From Paraburkholderia ferrariae NBRC 106233 (GTDB lineage Bacteria > Pseudomonadota > Gammaproteobacteria > Burkholderiales > Burkholderiaceae), in NCBI RefSeq assembly GCF_000685035.1, contig NZ_BAYB01000008.1:124001-188000 (forward strand): DNA of 64,000 nucleotides, written 5' to 3'. Positions 28,261 through 38,400 of this stretch are shown in pieces. The notes under the pieces are model-generated. The model was not told the origin of the DNA. It saw nothing but the letters and a program-made list of their open reading frames with translations, and ran no database searches. Both the position numbers and the translations under genes were made by a program. The first letter of the stretch is position 1. Each line of letters begins with the position of its first letter.

Positions 28261-30392
28261 CCTACCCCACCGTGCGCGACTGGCTCTTCTCGGTCAAGAC
28301 CTTCGCGGCCGCGATGCTGGCGCTCTATCTCGCGCTCTACTTCGAACTGCCGCGCCCCTACTGGGCGATGGCAACGGTCTATATCGTCTCGAATCCGTTC
28401 GTGGGGGCCACCCGTTCGAAGGCGCTCTATCGCGCGCTCGGCACCGCGCTGGGCGCATTCGCCGCCATCGTGCTCGTGCCGCCCTTCGTGGAAATGCCCT
28501 ATGTTTTCAGCGTGATCGTCGCCCTGTGGACCGGCACGCTGCTGTTCTTCGCGATCTCCGACCGCACGGCGCGCAGCTATGTGTTCATGCTCGCGGGCTA
28601 CACCATGCCGCTCATCGCGCTGCCCACCGTGACCGATCCCACCACCATCTTCGACGTGGCAATCACGCGCACCGAAGAAATCACGCTCGGCATCGTGTGC
28701 GCGAGCGTGGTGGGCAGCGTCATTCTGCCCAGCCGCCTCGCGCCCACGCTCATCGAACGCGCCGATACCTGGTTTCGCGACGCCGCGTTCTACGGCCGCG
28801 AAACGCTCTCGGGCCACCTCGCGGGCACGGCCATTTCGGCCTGCCGCCAGCGCCTTGCCATCACCGTGAACGGCCTCGAGTTCCTGCTCAGCCAGTTGAG
28901 CTACGACCATACGCACCCGGAAATTCTCGCGCGCGCCGAGTCGCTGCGCGGCCGCATGCAGCTCTTCCTGCCGATGATGTCGGCGCTGGCCGATCCGCTC
29001 GTCGCGCTGCTGCGTCTGAATTCGCGGCCCGAAGGTCTCGACGCCCTGCTCGCCGACGCCGCGAAATGGTTCGACTCCCCGTTGCCCATGCGGGTCTCCG
29101 AGATGCAGGACGAAGCCGGCGACCCGGCGGCGGAGGCGCTGCGCGCCCGCGTCGCGGCCCTGCAGCCCTCGCGCGAAGCGCTCGGCCGCTGGGAGGGCGC
29201 GGTGCTCTCGAACGCACTGTGGCGCCTCGGCCAGGTGATCGACGTCTGGCAGGACTGCAGAACATTGCGGGCGCTGATCGCCTGCGAGGAAGGCACGTGG
29301 CTGCCGCGCTACCGCCACTGGCGGCTCGGCGGCACGGAACGCTTCTTCGACCGCGGCATGATGCTCATTTCCTGTCTCGTGCCGGTGAGCGCGATCGTGG
29401 TGGCAAGCGCGCTCTGGATCAGTTCGGGCTGGCACGACGGCGCGGGTGCGGTCTCCCTCGCGGCCGTGGCATGCAGCTTCTTCGCCGCGCTCGACGAACC
29501 CGCGCCCATGGTGTTCCGCTTCTTCGCCGCCACCTGCGCGAGCGTGGTGTTCGCGGGCCTCTACCTCTTCGTCGTGCTGCCGCACGTGCACGACTTCGAG
29601 CTGCTCGTCATCATGTTCGCGGGACCGTTCATCCTGATCGGCACGCTGATCCCGCGCCCGGCCTTCAACATGGTGACGATGCTCGTAGCCGTGAACACGG
29701 CCACCTTCATCAGCATCCAGAGCGCCTACGAGGCCGACTTCCTCGTCTTCCTGAACAGCAATCTCGCGGGCGTGGCGGGCCTCCTGTTCGCCTTTCTCTG
29801 GACCCGCGCCACGCGCCCCTTCGGCGCGGAACTCGCGGCGCGGCGCCTGCTGCGTTCGAGCTGGTATGACGTGGCGATGAGCGCTTCTTCCGCGCCGCTC
29901 GACAACCAGCGCAATCTCGCCTCGCGCATGCTCGACCGCCTGATGCAACTGCTGCCGCGTCTCGGGGCTTCCGACGAGCATCGCCATCCGTCGATCGAGA
30001 GCTTCCGCGATCTGCGCATCGCGCTGAACGCGCTCGACCTGCGCCGCTCGCGCCGCCGGCTTAGCGGCGAGGTGCCCGATGCGATCGACCGCGTGCTGGC
30101 CGGCGTCAGCGCCTACTACCAGCGCTGCGCCAGCGCGAGCACGCGCGAGCCCGCGCCGCAGGCCCTGCTCGACACCATCGACGACGCGTTCGGCCGCATC
30201 GCTTCCCACAACGTCGCGCCCTCGCCCGCCACGCCCGCGCCGGGCAGCACGGCGGCGGGCGAGGCGCGCCGCGCCCATGCCTCGCAGCGCTGGCTGCGCG
30301 ACACGCTGCACGCGCTCGTGGGCATGCGGCTCTCGCTCTTTCCGAACAACGCGGGGCAAGCGCCCCATAGCGCAACCGAGGCCAAGGCATGA
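28257..30392 (+). CDS. FUSC/AaeB-type inner-membrane efflux protein
   Basis: 711 aa fusaric-acid-resistance family transporter. Two membrane blocks (about residues 10-160 and 360-510) are each followed by a cytoplasmic domain. Conserved parts include FAAAMLALYLALYFELPRPYWAM and VYIVSNPFVGATRSKALYRALGT. It should export aromatic carboxylic acids or similar toxic compounds, with the HlyD-like adaptor and the NodT channel encoded downstream. The ATG overlaps the MarR gene stop. The last 50 residues are Ala-rich and variable. Confidence 0.9.
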   Translation: MTYPTVRDWLFSVKTFAAAMLALYLALYFELPRPYWAMATVYIVSNPFVGATRSKALYRALGTALGAFAAIVLVPPFVEMPYVFSVIVALWTGTLLFFAISDRTARSYVFMLAGYTMPLIALPTVTDPTTIFDVAITRTEEITLGIVCASVVGSVILPSRLAPTLIERADTWFRDAAFYGRETLSGHLAGTAISACRQRLAITVNGLEFLLSQLSYDHTHPEILARAESLRGRMQLFLPMMSALADPLVALLRLNSRPEGLDALLADAAKWFDSPLPMRVSEMQDEAGDPAAEALRARVAALQPSREALGRWEGAVLSNALWRLGQVIDVWQDCRTLRALIACEEGTWLPRYRHWRLGGTERFFDRGMMLISCLVPVSAIVVASALWISSGWHDGAGAVSLAAVACSFFAALDEPAPMVFRFFAATCASVVFAGLYLFVVLPHVHDFELLVIMFAGPFILIGTLIPRPAFNMVTMLVAVNTATFISIQSAYEADFLVFLNSNLAGVAGLLFAFLWTRATRPFGAELAARRLLRSSWYDVAMSASSAPLDNQRNLASRMLDRLMQLLPRLGASDEHRHPSIESFRDLRIALNALDLRRSRRRLSGEVPDAIDRVLAGVSAYYQRCASASTREPAPQALLDTIDDAFGRIASHNVAPSPATPAPGSTAAGEARRAHASQRWLRDTLHALVGMRLSLFPNNAGQAPHSATEAKA

Positions 30393-30428
30393 GCCCGTTT
30401 TTCCGCGCCCTCTTCCGGGAGCCACATC

Positions 30429-30641
30429 ATGATCGGTGAAGTCGATATCTTCGGCGTGTTCGTGCCCGCCGTGCTCGTGCTGATGCTGATCGCGTACCTC
30501 ATCAACGTCGTGATCGGCAAGGTGCTGGTGCGCATCGGCTTCTACCGGCTCGTCTGGCACCGCTCCATTTTCGACCTCGGCATCTACGTGTTCGTGCTCG
30601 CCGGCGTCATCATCGTGTCGCACCGATTCATGCCTTACTGA
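30429..30641 (+). CDS. DUF1656 small membrane protein (AaeX-like)
   Basis: 70 aa with two membrane helices (residues about 8-30 and 48-66) and the conserved opening EVDIFGVFVPAVLVLML. DUF1656 proteins almost always lie between a FUSC transporter and a HlyD adaptor, as here. The role is unknown; it may be an accessory subunit of the pump. Confidence 0.9.
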   Translation: MIGEVDIFGVFVPAVLVLMLIAYLINVVIGKVLVRIGFYRLVWHRSIFDLGIYVFVLAGVIIVSHRFMPY

Positions 30642-30646
30642 CTAAC

Positions 30647-31654
30647 GTGAAAAAAACCTGGTTCTCCGCAGGACAGATCCTGCTGACGCTCATCGTCGTC
30701 GTGGTCGCCGCGCTCGTGCTGTGGCGCATCGTCAACTACTACATGTTTGCGCCGTGGACGCGCGACGGCCACGTGCGCGCCGACGTGATCCAGGTCGCGC
30801 CCGACGTGGGCGGCCTCATCACCGACGTGGAGGTGGTGGACAGCCAGCAGGTCAAGCAGGGCCAGGTGCTGTTCGTGATCGATCAGGCGCGCTACACGCT
30901 CGCGCTGCGGCTCGCGCAGGCCACGCTTGCGCAACGTCGGGCCACACTGGCCCAGGCCAAACGCGAATACGCGCGCAACCTCACGCTCGGCAATCTCGTG
31001 GCAAGCGAAACGCTGGAAGAAAGCCGCACGCGCGTGGAGCAGGACGAAGCCTCCGCCGCCGACGCCCAGGTCCAGGTGGACACCGCGCGCCTGAACCTGC
31101 AGCGCACGACCATCGTGAGCCCCGTGGACGGCTACCTGAACGACCGCGCGCCGCGCGTGGGCGAATACGTTTCGGCCGGGCGTGCCGTGCTCTCCGTGGT
31201 CGACATGCATTCGTTCCGCGTGGACGGCTATTTCGAGGAAACCAAGCTCTCCGGCATCCATATCGGCGAGCCCGTGGACATCATGGTGATGGGCGAGCCG
31301 CACGTGCTGCGCGGGCACGTGCAAAGCATCGTCGCCGCCATCGAGGATCGCGACCTCACGCCGAGCGCGAACCTGCTGCCGAACGTGAACCCGGCCTTCA
31401 GCTGGGTGCGGCTCGCCCAGCGTATTCCGGTGCGCGTGGCGCTCGACGAAGTGCCCGACGACTTCCGCATGATCGCGGGCCGCACGGCGACGGTCGCGGT
31501 GCATACGCCGGAAGACGACAGGAAGAAGCAGGCCGCCGCGGGTGCTGCCGGTGCCAGCGGTGCAAGCACCACGGTCGCTTCGCAGCCCTCAACAAGTGCT
31601 TCCCCGGCCGCAACGGCCAGCGCTCCCGCCCGCGCGGCAGGAGCCTCGCAATGA
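30647..31654 (+). CDS. HlyD-family periplasmic adaptor subunit of efflux pump
   Basis: 335 aa with GTG start 5 nt after the DUF1656 gene stop. An N-terminal membrane anchor (residues about 10-32) is followed by the biotinyl-lipoyl half APDVGGLITDVEVVDSQQVKQGQVLFVID, a coiled-coil hairpin (residues about 90-150), the second lipoyl half (TIVSPVDGYLNDRAPRVGEYVSAG) and a beta-barrel. A Ser/Ala-rich tail of about 45 residues follows. It bridges the FUSC transporter to the outer-membrane channel. Its stop overlaps the next ATG as ATGA. Confidence 0.9.
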   Translation: MKKTWFSAGQILLTLIVVVVAALVLWRIVNYYMFAPWTRDGHVRADVIQVAPDVGGLITDVEVVDSQQVKQGQVLFVIDQARYTLALRLAQATLAQRRATLAQAKREYARNLTLGNLVASETLEESRTRVEQDEASAADAQVQVDTARLNLQRTTIVSPVDGYLNDRAPRVGEYVSAGRAVLSVVDMHSFRVDGYFEETKLSGIHIGEPVDIMVMGEPHVLRGHVQSIVAAIEDRDLTPSANLLPNVNPAFSWVRLAQRIPVRVALDEVPDDFRMIAGRTATVAVHTPEDDRKKQAAAGAAGASGASTTVASQPSTSASPAATASAPARAAGASQ

Positions 31655-33138
31655 CGCGCCGCAGCCTGTGGCGTGCCTTCGCGCTGGCGCCCATGACGCT
31701 GGCGCTCGGCGCATGCATGAATGTCGGTCCGAACTACAAGCTGCCGGGCGACGCACTCGTGAACGCACCGCTCGCGCAGGGGCCGATTGCGGGCACCGCG
31801 GGCGCGCCGGTATCGCAGGCCGACGTGCCCGACGACTGGTGGCGCCTCTACGACGACCCCGTGCTCAACGATCTCGTGGAAGAAGCGCTGAAGTCGAATA
31901 CGAGCCTGCGCGTGGCGGCGGCCAATCTTGCGCGTTCGCGCGCGGCCGTCGAGGTCGCCAAGGAACAGGGCGGCTTCTCGGGCAGCGCGAGCGCCGCGTT
32001 CCAGCGCGCGCAGGTATCGGGAGAACAGTATCTGCTGTTCAGCAAGGTGCCCGTGGCCACGCTGGGCGACCTGGGCGTGAACGTTTCGTACGAGATCGAC
32101 CTTTTCGGCAAGCTGCGGCGCGGCGTGGAAGCGGCCAACGCCGACGACGAAGCGGTGCTCGCCGCTACCGACCTCGCGCGCATCACCGTCGTTGCGGACG
32201 TGGTGCAGGCCTACGTCGAATCGTGCTCGGCCGCCGAAGAGCTCGCGGTGGCCAAAGAGTCGCTGAAGCTGCAGCAGGAGCGCGTCGCCCTCACCAAACG
32301 GCTGCGCGACGCTGGCCGCGGCAATCAGCCGGACGTGACGAGCGGCCAGACCCAGGCCGAGACGGTGGCCGCCGCCATCCCGCGCTTCGAAGGCCAGCGC
32401 CGCATCGCGCAATATCAACTCGCCATGCTGCTGGCGCGCTCGCCGTCCGACCTGCCGCCCGCCGCGCTCTCGTGCTCGCAGTTGCCCACGCTCAAGCAGC
32501 CGATCCCGGTGGGCGACGGCGCCGCCCTGCTCAAGCGCCGCCCCGACGTGCGAGAGGCCGAGCGGCAACTCGCGGCCGCCACGGCGCGCATTGGCGTGGC
32601 GACGGCGGAACTCTATCCGTCGATCAGCTTCGGCGCAGGAGTGGGTTCGATCGGGGTAACGGGCGATCTGTTCACGCCGGCCACGAATAGCTGGTCGTTC
32701 GGACCGCTAATCAACTGGACCTTCCCCGTCAACGGCCAGCGCGCACGCGTGCAGGAGGCGCAGGCGGCCACGAGCGGCGCACTGGCCCGCTTCGACGGTG
32801 TGGTGCTCAACGCGTTGCGAGAAACGCAAACGAGCCTCGCGACCTACGCCGCGGACGACCAGCGCACCGAAGCGCTGCGGGCGGCGTATGCCTCCGCACA
32901 GCAGTCGGCCGACGAAACGCACCGGCTGTATGCAGCGGGACGCGAGTCGTTCCTCGCCGATCTCGATGCCACGCGCACGCTGACGAACGTGCACGCCGAA
33001 GTGGCGGCGGCGGAGGGACAGGTGGCGGTCGATCAAGTGAAGCTGTTCCTCGCACTCGGCGGCGGCTGGCAGCAAGCGGCTGCCGAACCGCAGGGCAACG
33101 GGAACGCGACTGCGACTGCGGGCGCGACCGCGAAATAG
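31651..33138 (+). CDS. NodT-family outer-membrane efflux lipoprotein
   Basis: 495 aa TolC-like channel. The signal peptide ends in lipobox LGAC with Cys22, so it is lipid-anchored. The mature start has NVGPNYKLP and DDWWRLYDDPVLNDLVEEAL, and two OEP repeats contain NVSYEIDLFGKLRRGVEAA and RRPDVREAERQLAAATARIGVATAELYPS. It completes the MarR-FUSC-DUF1656-HlyD-NodT export system. GGAG lies 8 nt before ATG 31651. Confidence 0.92.
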   Translation: MTRRSLWRAFALAPMTLALGACMNVGPNYKLPGDALVNAPLAQGPIAGTAGAPVSQADVPDDWWRLYDDPVLNDLVEEALKSNTSLRVAAANLARSRAAVEVAKEQGGFSGSASAAFQRAQVSGEQYLLFSKVPVATLGDLGVNVSYEIDLFGKLRRGVEAANADDEAVLAATDLARITVVADVVQAYVESCSAAEELAVAKESLKLQQERVALTKRLRDAGRGNQPDVTSGQTQAETVAAAIPRFEGQRRIAQYQLAMLLARSPSDLPPAALSCSQLPTLKQPIPVGDGAALLKRRPDVREAERQLAAATARIGVATAELYPSISFGAGVGSIGVTGDLFTPATNSWSFGPLINWTFPVNGQRARVQEAQAATSGALARFDGVVLNALRETQTSLATYAADDQRTEALRAAYASAQQSADETHRLYAAGRESFLADLDATRTLTNVHAEVAAAEGQVAVDQVKLFLALGGGWQQAAAEPQGNGNATATAGATAK

Positions 33139-33178
33139 CCCTCTTCCCGCGAGAAAAGCGGCGGCCCGAACGGCCCCG

Positions 33179-35455
33179 CTAGCGCACGGCTCCGGTGCCC
33201 GGCGGCATGCGTGCGCTTGCCGGCGCCCCGGCCTTCGCCATCGCGCCCCGCACTTCGAACCGCACGGCATCCGTCACCTGGCCGCGCGCATCCACAAGTT
33301 CGAGCACGTGCTTGCCCGGCCACGGCAGCCACGCCACGCGCGCGGCCGCGCCGAGCGGCTTGCCGTCCAGCCGCCACGTCACGCGCGCGGTCGATCCCGT
33401 AGCGCGCTCGAACCACACGCGCTGCTGCGCGGGCGGAATGTCAGGATCGACCGCGAAGATGGTGCCGTCCACAGGACTGCCGATCTGCGCCGGGCCGCGC
33501 GCAAGATCGGAGGCATTCGCGGCGAGGCCGACATCAGGCGTGGCCGTGCCCGCAAGGAACCACTCGTTGCGCGAGGGCTCCACCGCATCGGCGAACGTCA
33601 CGCGCACGCGCTCGACGCCAGGCGGCGGTGCGGGCGCCACGCTGGGCACGCCGCGATGCAGATAGCCGACGATTGCGGCCCACACCGGCGCCGCCCCGCT
33701 CACGCCGGAAACGTCCCACATCGGCGAGCCGTCCGCGTTGCCCACCCACACGCCCACCGTATAGCGCGAGGTGTAGCCCATCGTCCAGTTGTCGCGCATG
33801 TCCTTGCTCGTACCGGTTTTCACCGCCGAAAACATGCGGGTGGCGAGTGGGCTGTCGAAGCCGAACGTGCGCGTGCGCGCGTTGTTGTCGGCAAGCACGT
33901 CCGTGACGATGAAAGCCGCGTCGCGGCTGAAAACGCGCGTGCCGGGTTTCGTCGCCGAAGATGGAGAGGATGACGAAGCAGACGATGCAGCAGACAACGC
34001 AGCGGCCGGCAACTCGACGATCGCCCCTGCCACGCCTCCGTTGGCGAGCGCGCGATACGCGTTCGCGAGCGAAACGAGCGTCACGTCCGCACTGCCGAGC
34101 GCGAGGCTGTAGCCGTAGTAGTCGCCGGTTTCGGTGAGCGGCAGCCCGAGCGTCTTGAGGGTCTTCGCGAAGCGGTGCGGCGTAACCATCACGAGCGTAC
34201 GCACAGCCGGCACGTTCAGCGACGAGCCTAGCGCCGTGCGCACGCTCACCCAGCCCTTGAAACCCTTGTCGTAGTTCTGCGGCATGTAGAGGCCGCCGCC
34301 GGTGGCGAGGTCGAGCGGCGCGTCGTCGAGCAGCGAAGCCGTCGTCACGCGCCGTTCGTCGATCGCCTCGGCGTAAAGGAACGGCTTGAGCGTGGAGCCC
34401 GGCTGACGCAGCGAGAGCGCCGCATCCACTTCGCGTGCGCCCGAAAGGCCGCCCGACGACCCCACCCACGCCAGGACCTGGCCCGTGGCGTTGTCGAGCA
34501 CGATGGCCGCGCCGTCCCTCACGTTGCGCGGATGGGCAGGCTGGTTCAGTTCGATCAGCGTGCGCGTGAGCGTGTCGCGCGCGAAGCGCTGCAGGTTGGC
34601 GTCCAACGTGGAGCGCACGCGCTGGCCCGCGGCAGGATGCACGGCGCTTGCGATCTGGCGCGCGAAGTGCGGCGCCAAAGCATCGGCGCCGTCGAAGCCG
34701 GCATAGTCGCCCGACGCCGCCGGGCGCGCGAAGGCCATCTGCACGAAGCCGTCGAGGTTCGTGCAATCGCCCGCGTCGTTCAGGTCGCGCAGGATGCGGC
34801 AGGCGCGCGCGGCCACCTTCTGCCACGGGGCGTTCGGCGCGCGGATCAGCGCGGCGGTCACGGCGGATTCGCGGTCGTCGAGGCCGGAGGGCGCCTTGCC
34901 GAAGAGCGTCTGCGAGATCGCGGCGAGGCCCACGGTCTCGCCGCGAAACGGCACGAGATTCAAATAGGCTTCGAGTATCTGGTCCTTGCGCCAGCTACGT
35001 TCGAGCCGCAGCGCGTCCACGGCCTGCACCGCCTTCTGGCCGAAAGAGCGTTGGCCCGAGCGCTTCGGATCGTCGTCGAGCAGGCCGGCCAGTTGCATCG
35101 TCACCGTCGATGCGCCGCGCGTGCGCGTATTCCACAGGTTCGCCCATGCGGCGGCGGCGGCGCCGCGCCAGTCCACGCCGCTATGCTCGTAAAATCGTTT
35201 GTCCTCCGAAACAACAATGGCTGCCCGCAGCGAAGGCGAAACATCGGCAAGCATCACCCAGTCGCCGCGCCGTGCCGTGCGTTCGACGCGAGTGCGCTGC
35301 AGCGGCGTGCCGTCGCGAGCGAGCAGCACCCAGTCGGAACTGCGCCATTGCGCGCGGACCTCGTCGTAGGCCGGCAGCGCCGCCGCCGTCACGGGCAGCA
35401 GCGCGGTACACGCCACGATAGCGGCGGCAGCGAGGGCTCTCACGCGCGCATGCAT
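33179..35455 (-). CDS. pbpC: penicillin-binding protein 1C
   Basis: 758 aa bifunctional peptidoglycan synthase. After a signal-anchor, the GT51 transglycosylase domain has VVSEDKRFYEHSGVDW (catalytic Glu), GASTVTMQLAGLL and QILEAYLNLVPFRGETVGL. The transpeptidase domain has SxxK in QPGSTLKPFLYAEAI, SLN in GSSLNVPAV and KTGT in AVKTGTSKDMRDNW. A C-terminal BiPBP_C beta-domain follows (SPVDGTIFAVDPDIPPAQQRV). A Ser/Ala-rich insert sits before the KTG motif. GTG 35470 overlaps the stop of the macroglobulin gene as GTGA; ATG 35455 is given as start. The A2M-PbpC pairing is conserved in many proteobacteria. Confidence 0.92.
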   Translation of the reverse strand: MHARVRALAAAAIVACTALLPVTAAALPAYDEVRAQWRSSDWVLLARDGTPLQRTRVERTARRGDWVMLADVSPSLRAAIVVSEDKRFYEHSGVDWRGAAAAAWANLWNTRTRGASTVTMQLAGLLDDDPKRSGQRSFGQKAVQAVDALRLERSWRKDQILEAYLNLVPFRGETVGLAAISQTLFGKAPSGLDDRESAVTAALIRAPNAPWQKVAARACRILRDLNDAGDCTNLDGFVQMAFARPAASGDYAGFDGADALAPHFARQIASAVHPAAGQRVRSTLDANLQRFARDTLTRTLIELNQPAHPRNVRDGAAIVLDNATGQVLAWVGSSGGLSGAREVDAALSLRQPGSTLKPFLYAEAIDERRVTTASLLDDAPLDLATGGGLYMPQNYDKGFKGWVSVRTALGSSLNVPAVRTLVMVTPHRFAKTLKTLGLPLTETGDYYGYSLALGSADVTLVSLANAYRALANGGVAGAIVELPAAALSAASSASSSSPSSATKPGTRVFSRDAAFIVTDVLADNNARTRTFGFDSPLATRMFSAVKTGTSKDMRDNWTMGYTSRYTVGVWVGNADGSPMWDVSGVSGAAPVWAAIVGYLHRGVPSVAPAPPPGVERVRVTFADAVEPSRNEWFLAGTATPDVGLAANASDLARGPAQIGSPVDGTIFAVDPDIPPAQQRVWFERATGSTARVTWRLDGKPLGAAARVAWLPWPGKHVLELVDARGQVTDAVRFEVRGAMAKAGAPASARMPPGTGAVR

Positions 35456-35466
35456 GATCGCTGTGC

Positions 35467-38400
35467 TCACGGCGCCGGCTTCACGACCACCGGTGCGTTG
35501 GGCACGGCACCGAAGATCGCGGGCGCATAGAGCGCCTCCACCCGCGTGGGCGGCAGGCCGAACGTGCCCACGTTGTTGAGCCGCACCGTGTATTCGATCG
35601 AAACCTTCCCCTTCGGCAAATAGTCGTAATACGCGCGATAGCCGTCGAAGCCGCGCTCGATGAAAGCCGGCCACGGTTCGTCCTCGCCGTGCTTCTCGCC
35701 TTGCGTCGCCACCGCCGAATCGCGTCCGAGCCCGGAGCCGAGTATCGTTGCACCCGCCGGCACCGGATCGTTGACGACCACCCACGTCATGTCGCTTTGC
35801 GCGTCGATGTCGAGGTGAACGCGAAGCACGTCGCCGCGCGTATAGACGCCCTTCACGGCCGGCTCGACGGCCGTAACGGTCTTCGTGATGCGGTAGCCCG
35901 CCGCGAACGGCGCTTGCAGCGGCACGGCGGCGAGGCTTTCCACAGTTGCCCACGGCTTGCCGGTTCCTTCCTGCGTGAGCGCGAGCGTGCCGCCCTGGCC
36001 CTGCGCGGGCCAGCCGAGCAGCACGCCGCGCACCGCAGCCGATCGCGTGGCCGCCATGGCGCCGGACGCGGCGCCCGCTGGTGCCGCGCTCCACGAAACC
36101 GTGCGTTGCGCGCTGCCCAGCGCGATCTTCGTCGTCCCCGTCACGCCCTCGCGTTCGAAGACCTGCGAGAAACGCTCGACGGCAATCGATCCATACGCGT
36201 TGGCCGTCGTCGTGTCCCACGCGCCGTTGTTCTGCATGGCGAGCAGGCCCGTCACGAGGCGCGGCATCTCGTCCTTCCACGCGGGGTTATCGACGAACGC
36301 GAGCGCGAGCCGCGCCGCATTCACCTGGGTGTTCGTCATGAGCCACCAGAGGTTGTCGCCGTCCGCCGTCGAGAACGTGAGCTGCGTGCCCTGATACGTG
36401 AGGCGCGCGCGCAGGATCTGTTCGAGCTGTGCGAGCTTCGCCTCGCGATCGGGCACGTCGCGCATGCGCGAGAGGCTCGCGTAATAGTCGATCACTGCCG
36501 ACGTGGGCCACTGGTTCGGCGCAATCTCGATCGAACCGAAGAGCCGCGCGTTCGCGGCGCCGTAGCGCGAGAGCGCGTCGATGGCCGCGAGCTTGCGCAG
36601 GTCGAGGTCGCGGCGCGGCGCCCACGTGTCGCGCTGGATGCGGCCTTCGACGAAACGCGTGAGGCCGTCCTCCATCTTGGTGCGCAGGGCGTCGGGGAGC
36701 GCGAAGTGCGAATCGAGCTTCGAGGCTTCGTCCGTCACGGCGAGCAGGTAGGCGGTGAGCGTGGGGCTGCCGCGGTTCGGGCTGTCGTCGGAAGGCGGAA
36801 AGTAATTGGCGAGGCCGTCGCTGTCCAGATAGACCGGCATATGCGTGAGCACTGCCTGCCAGCGCGCCGGGTCGCGCAGACCCAGCGCCACCGAAGTCTG
36901 CTGTTCGAGGCAGCCATAGGGATAGCGTTCGAGCCAGCGCGCCACGCCCGGCAGGCCATCGGCAAGTTTCGGCTGTAGCGAGACCGCAATGCCGCCGCGC
37001 ACGCGGCCGTCCTTCGCGGCGCTCGCGTGGGCGGGCGGCGCCACCGGCACCGAAAGCGTGCCGTCCACCTGCGCGAGCGTGGCCTGCTGCACCGTCACCG
37101 GTATCGCGGCGCTCACGCGCTGCGTGAGCTTCACCGCATCGCTCGCGTGCGCGCCGCCCTGCTCCGCCGCGCTCACGTTCCAGACCAGCGCGGGAAGATC
37201 CGCATCGGCGAGGCCGTCCGGCACCGTGGCCGTCCACGCGATCTCGCGCGACGCATCGGGCGCGAGATCCACCGTCTGCGGCGCAAGCGTAAGCGGCGGC
37301 ACGCTGGGCGTGACCACCACCTTCATCGCACGCGAGGTGGTGTTGCGCAGCGTGAACTGCGCGCGGAAGGCGTCGCCTTCGCGCACGAGCGGGGGCAGGC
37401 CCGAAATCAACTGGAGGTCCTGGGTGCTTTCGATCGTCGCGCTCCCCGTGCCGAAGCGCTGCGCGCCGCTCGCCGCCACCGCCACGATCCGGAAGCGCGT
37501 GAGCGAATCGTTGAGCGGCACGTCCACCTGGGCTTCGCCCTTTGCGTCGAGCGTCACGTTCGGGTTCCAGTAGAGCAAGGTGTCGAAGAGCTCGCGCGTT
37601 GCGGCGTGGCCGCCGCCGCCGCCCGCGGGCACCGCCTTGCGGCCGAAGTGGCGGCGCCCGACGATCTCCATCTGCGCCGTCGAGGTTTCCACGCCATAGG
37701 CGCGTTGCTGGAGCATCGCGTCGAGCAGGTTCCAGCTTTCGTTCTTCATCAGTTCGAGCAGGGCTTCATCCACGGCCGCCACTGCGACTTGCGTACCTGC
37801 CGGCACCGGCTGGCCATTGGGCAACTGCACGCGCAGCGCGACGTGCGCCTTGCCGCGCACCGCGTAGCGCTTCGCATCGGGTGTCACCGTCACGTCGAGC
37901 CGGTGCGCGGCGGTGCCCACGCGAATCTGCGCGAGCCCATAGCGGTAAGCGGGCTTCGAGAGATCGACGAGCGGCGTGGGCGGTTCGTACTGGCGCCCTT
38001 CGTACCAGAACGCGCGCGCCCATTCGAGCGGCGCTTTCCAGCCCCAGGTGAAGAACGAATACCACGGCACCTCGTGAATGCGCCCGCGCAGCGCGAGCAC
38101 GGACACGTACACGTTCGGCCCCCACTGGTCGCTCACCTTGAGTTCGACGGTGGGGTCGCGCCCGTCCAGATGCACGACGTGCGTTTCGATGATGCCCTCG
38201 CGCTCCACGGCCACGAGCGCGGTGGCGAAGCGGAACGGCATGCGCACCTGGAAGCGCGCGGTCTCGCCGGGTTCGTAGCTGGTTTTCTCGGGCAATACGT
38301 CGATGCGGTCGGTGTTGTCGCTGCCGAACCAGAGTTCGTCCTCGCGCGTGACCCAGACCGAAGTGGTGGCGGTGGACGCGTGACCGTCGCCGTCCGTTGC

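Noticed and set aside
27795..30623. 942-codon frame on - opposite the efflux genes
   Set aside because: Low-complexity His/Arg/Glu translation; the + strand has overlapping MarR, FUSC and DUF1656 genes.
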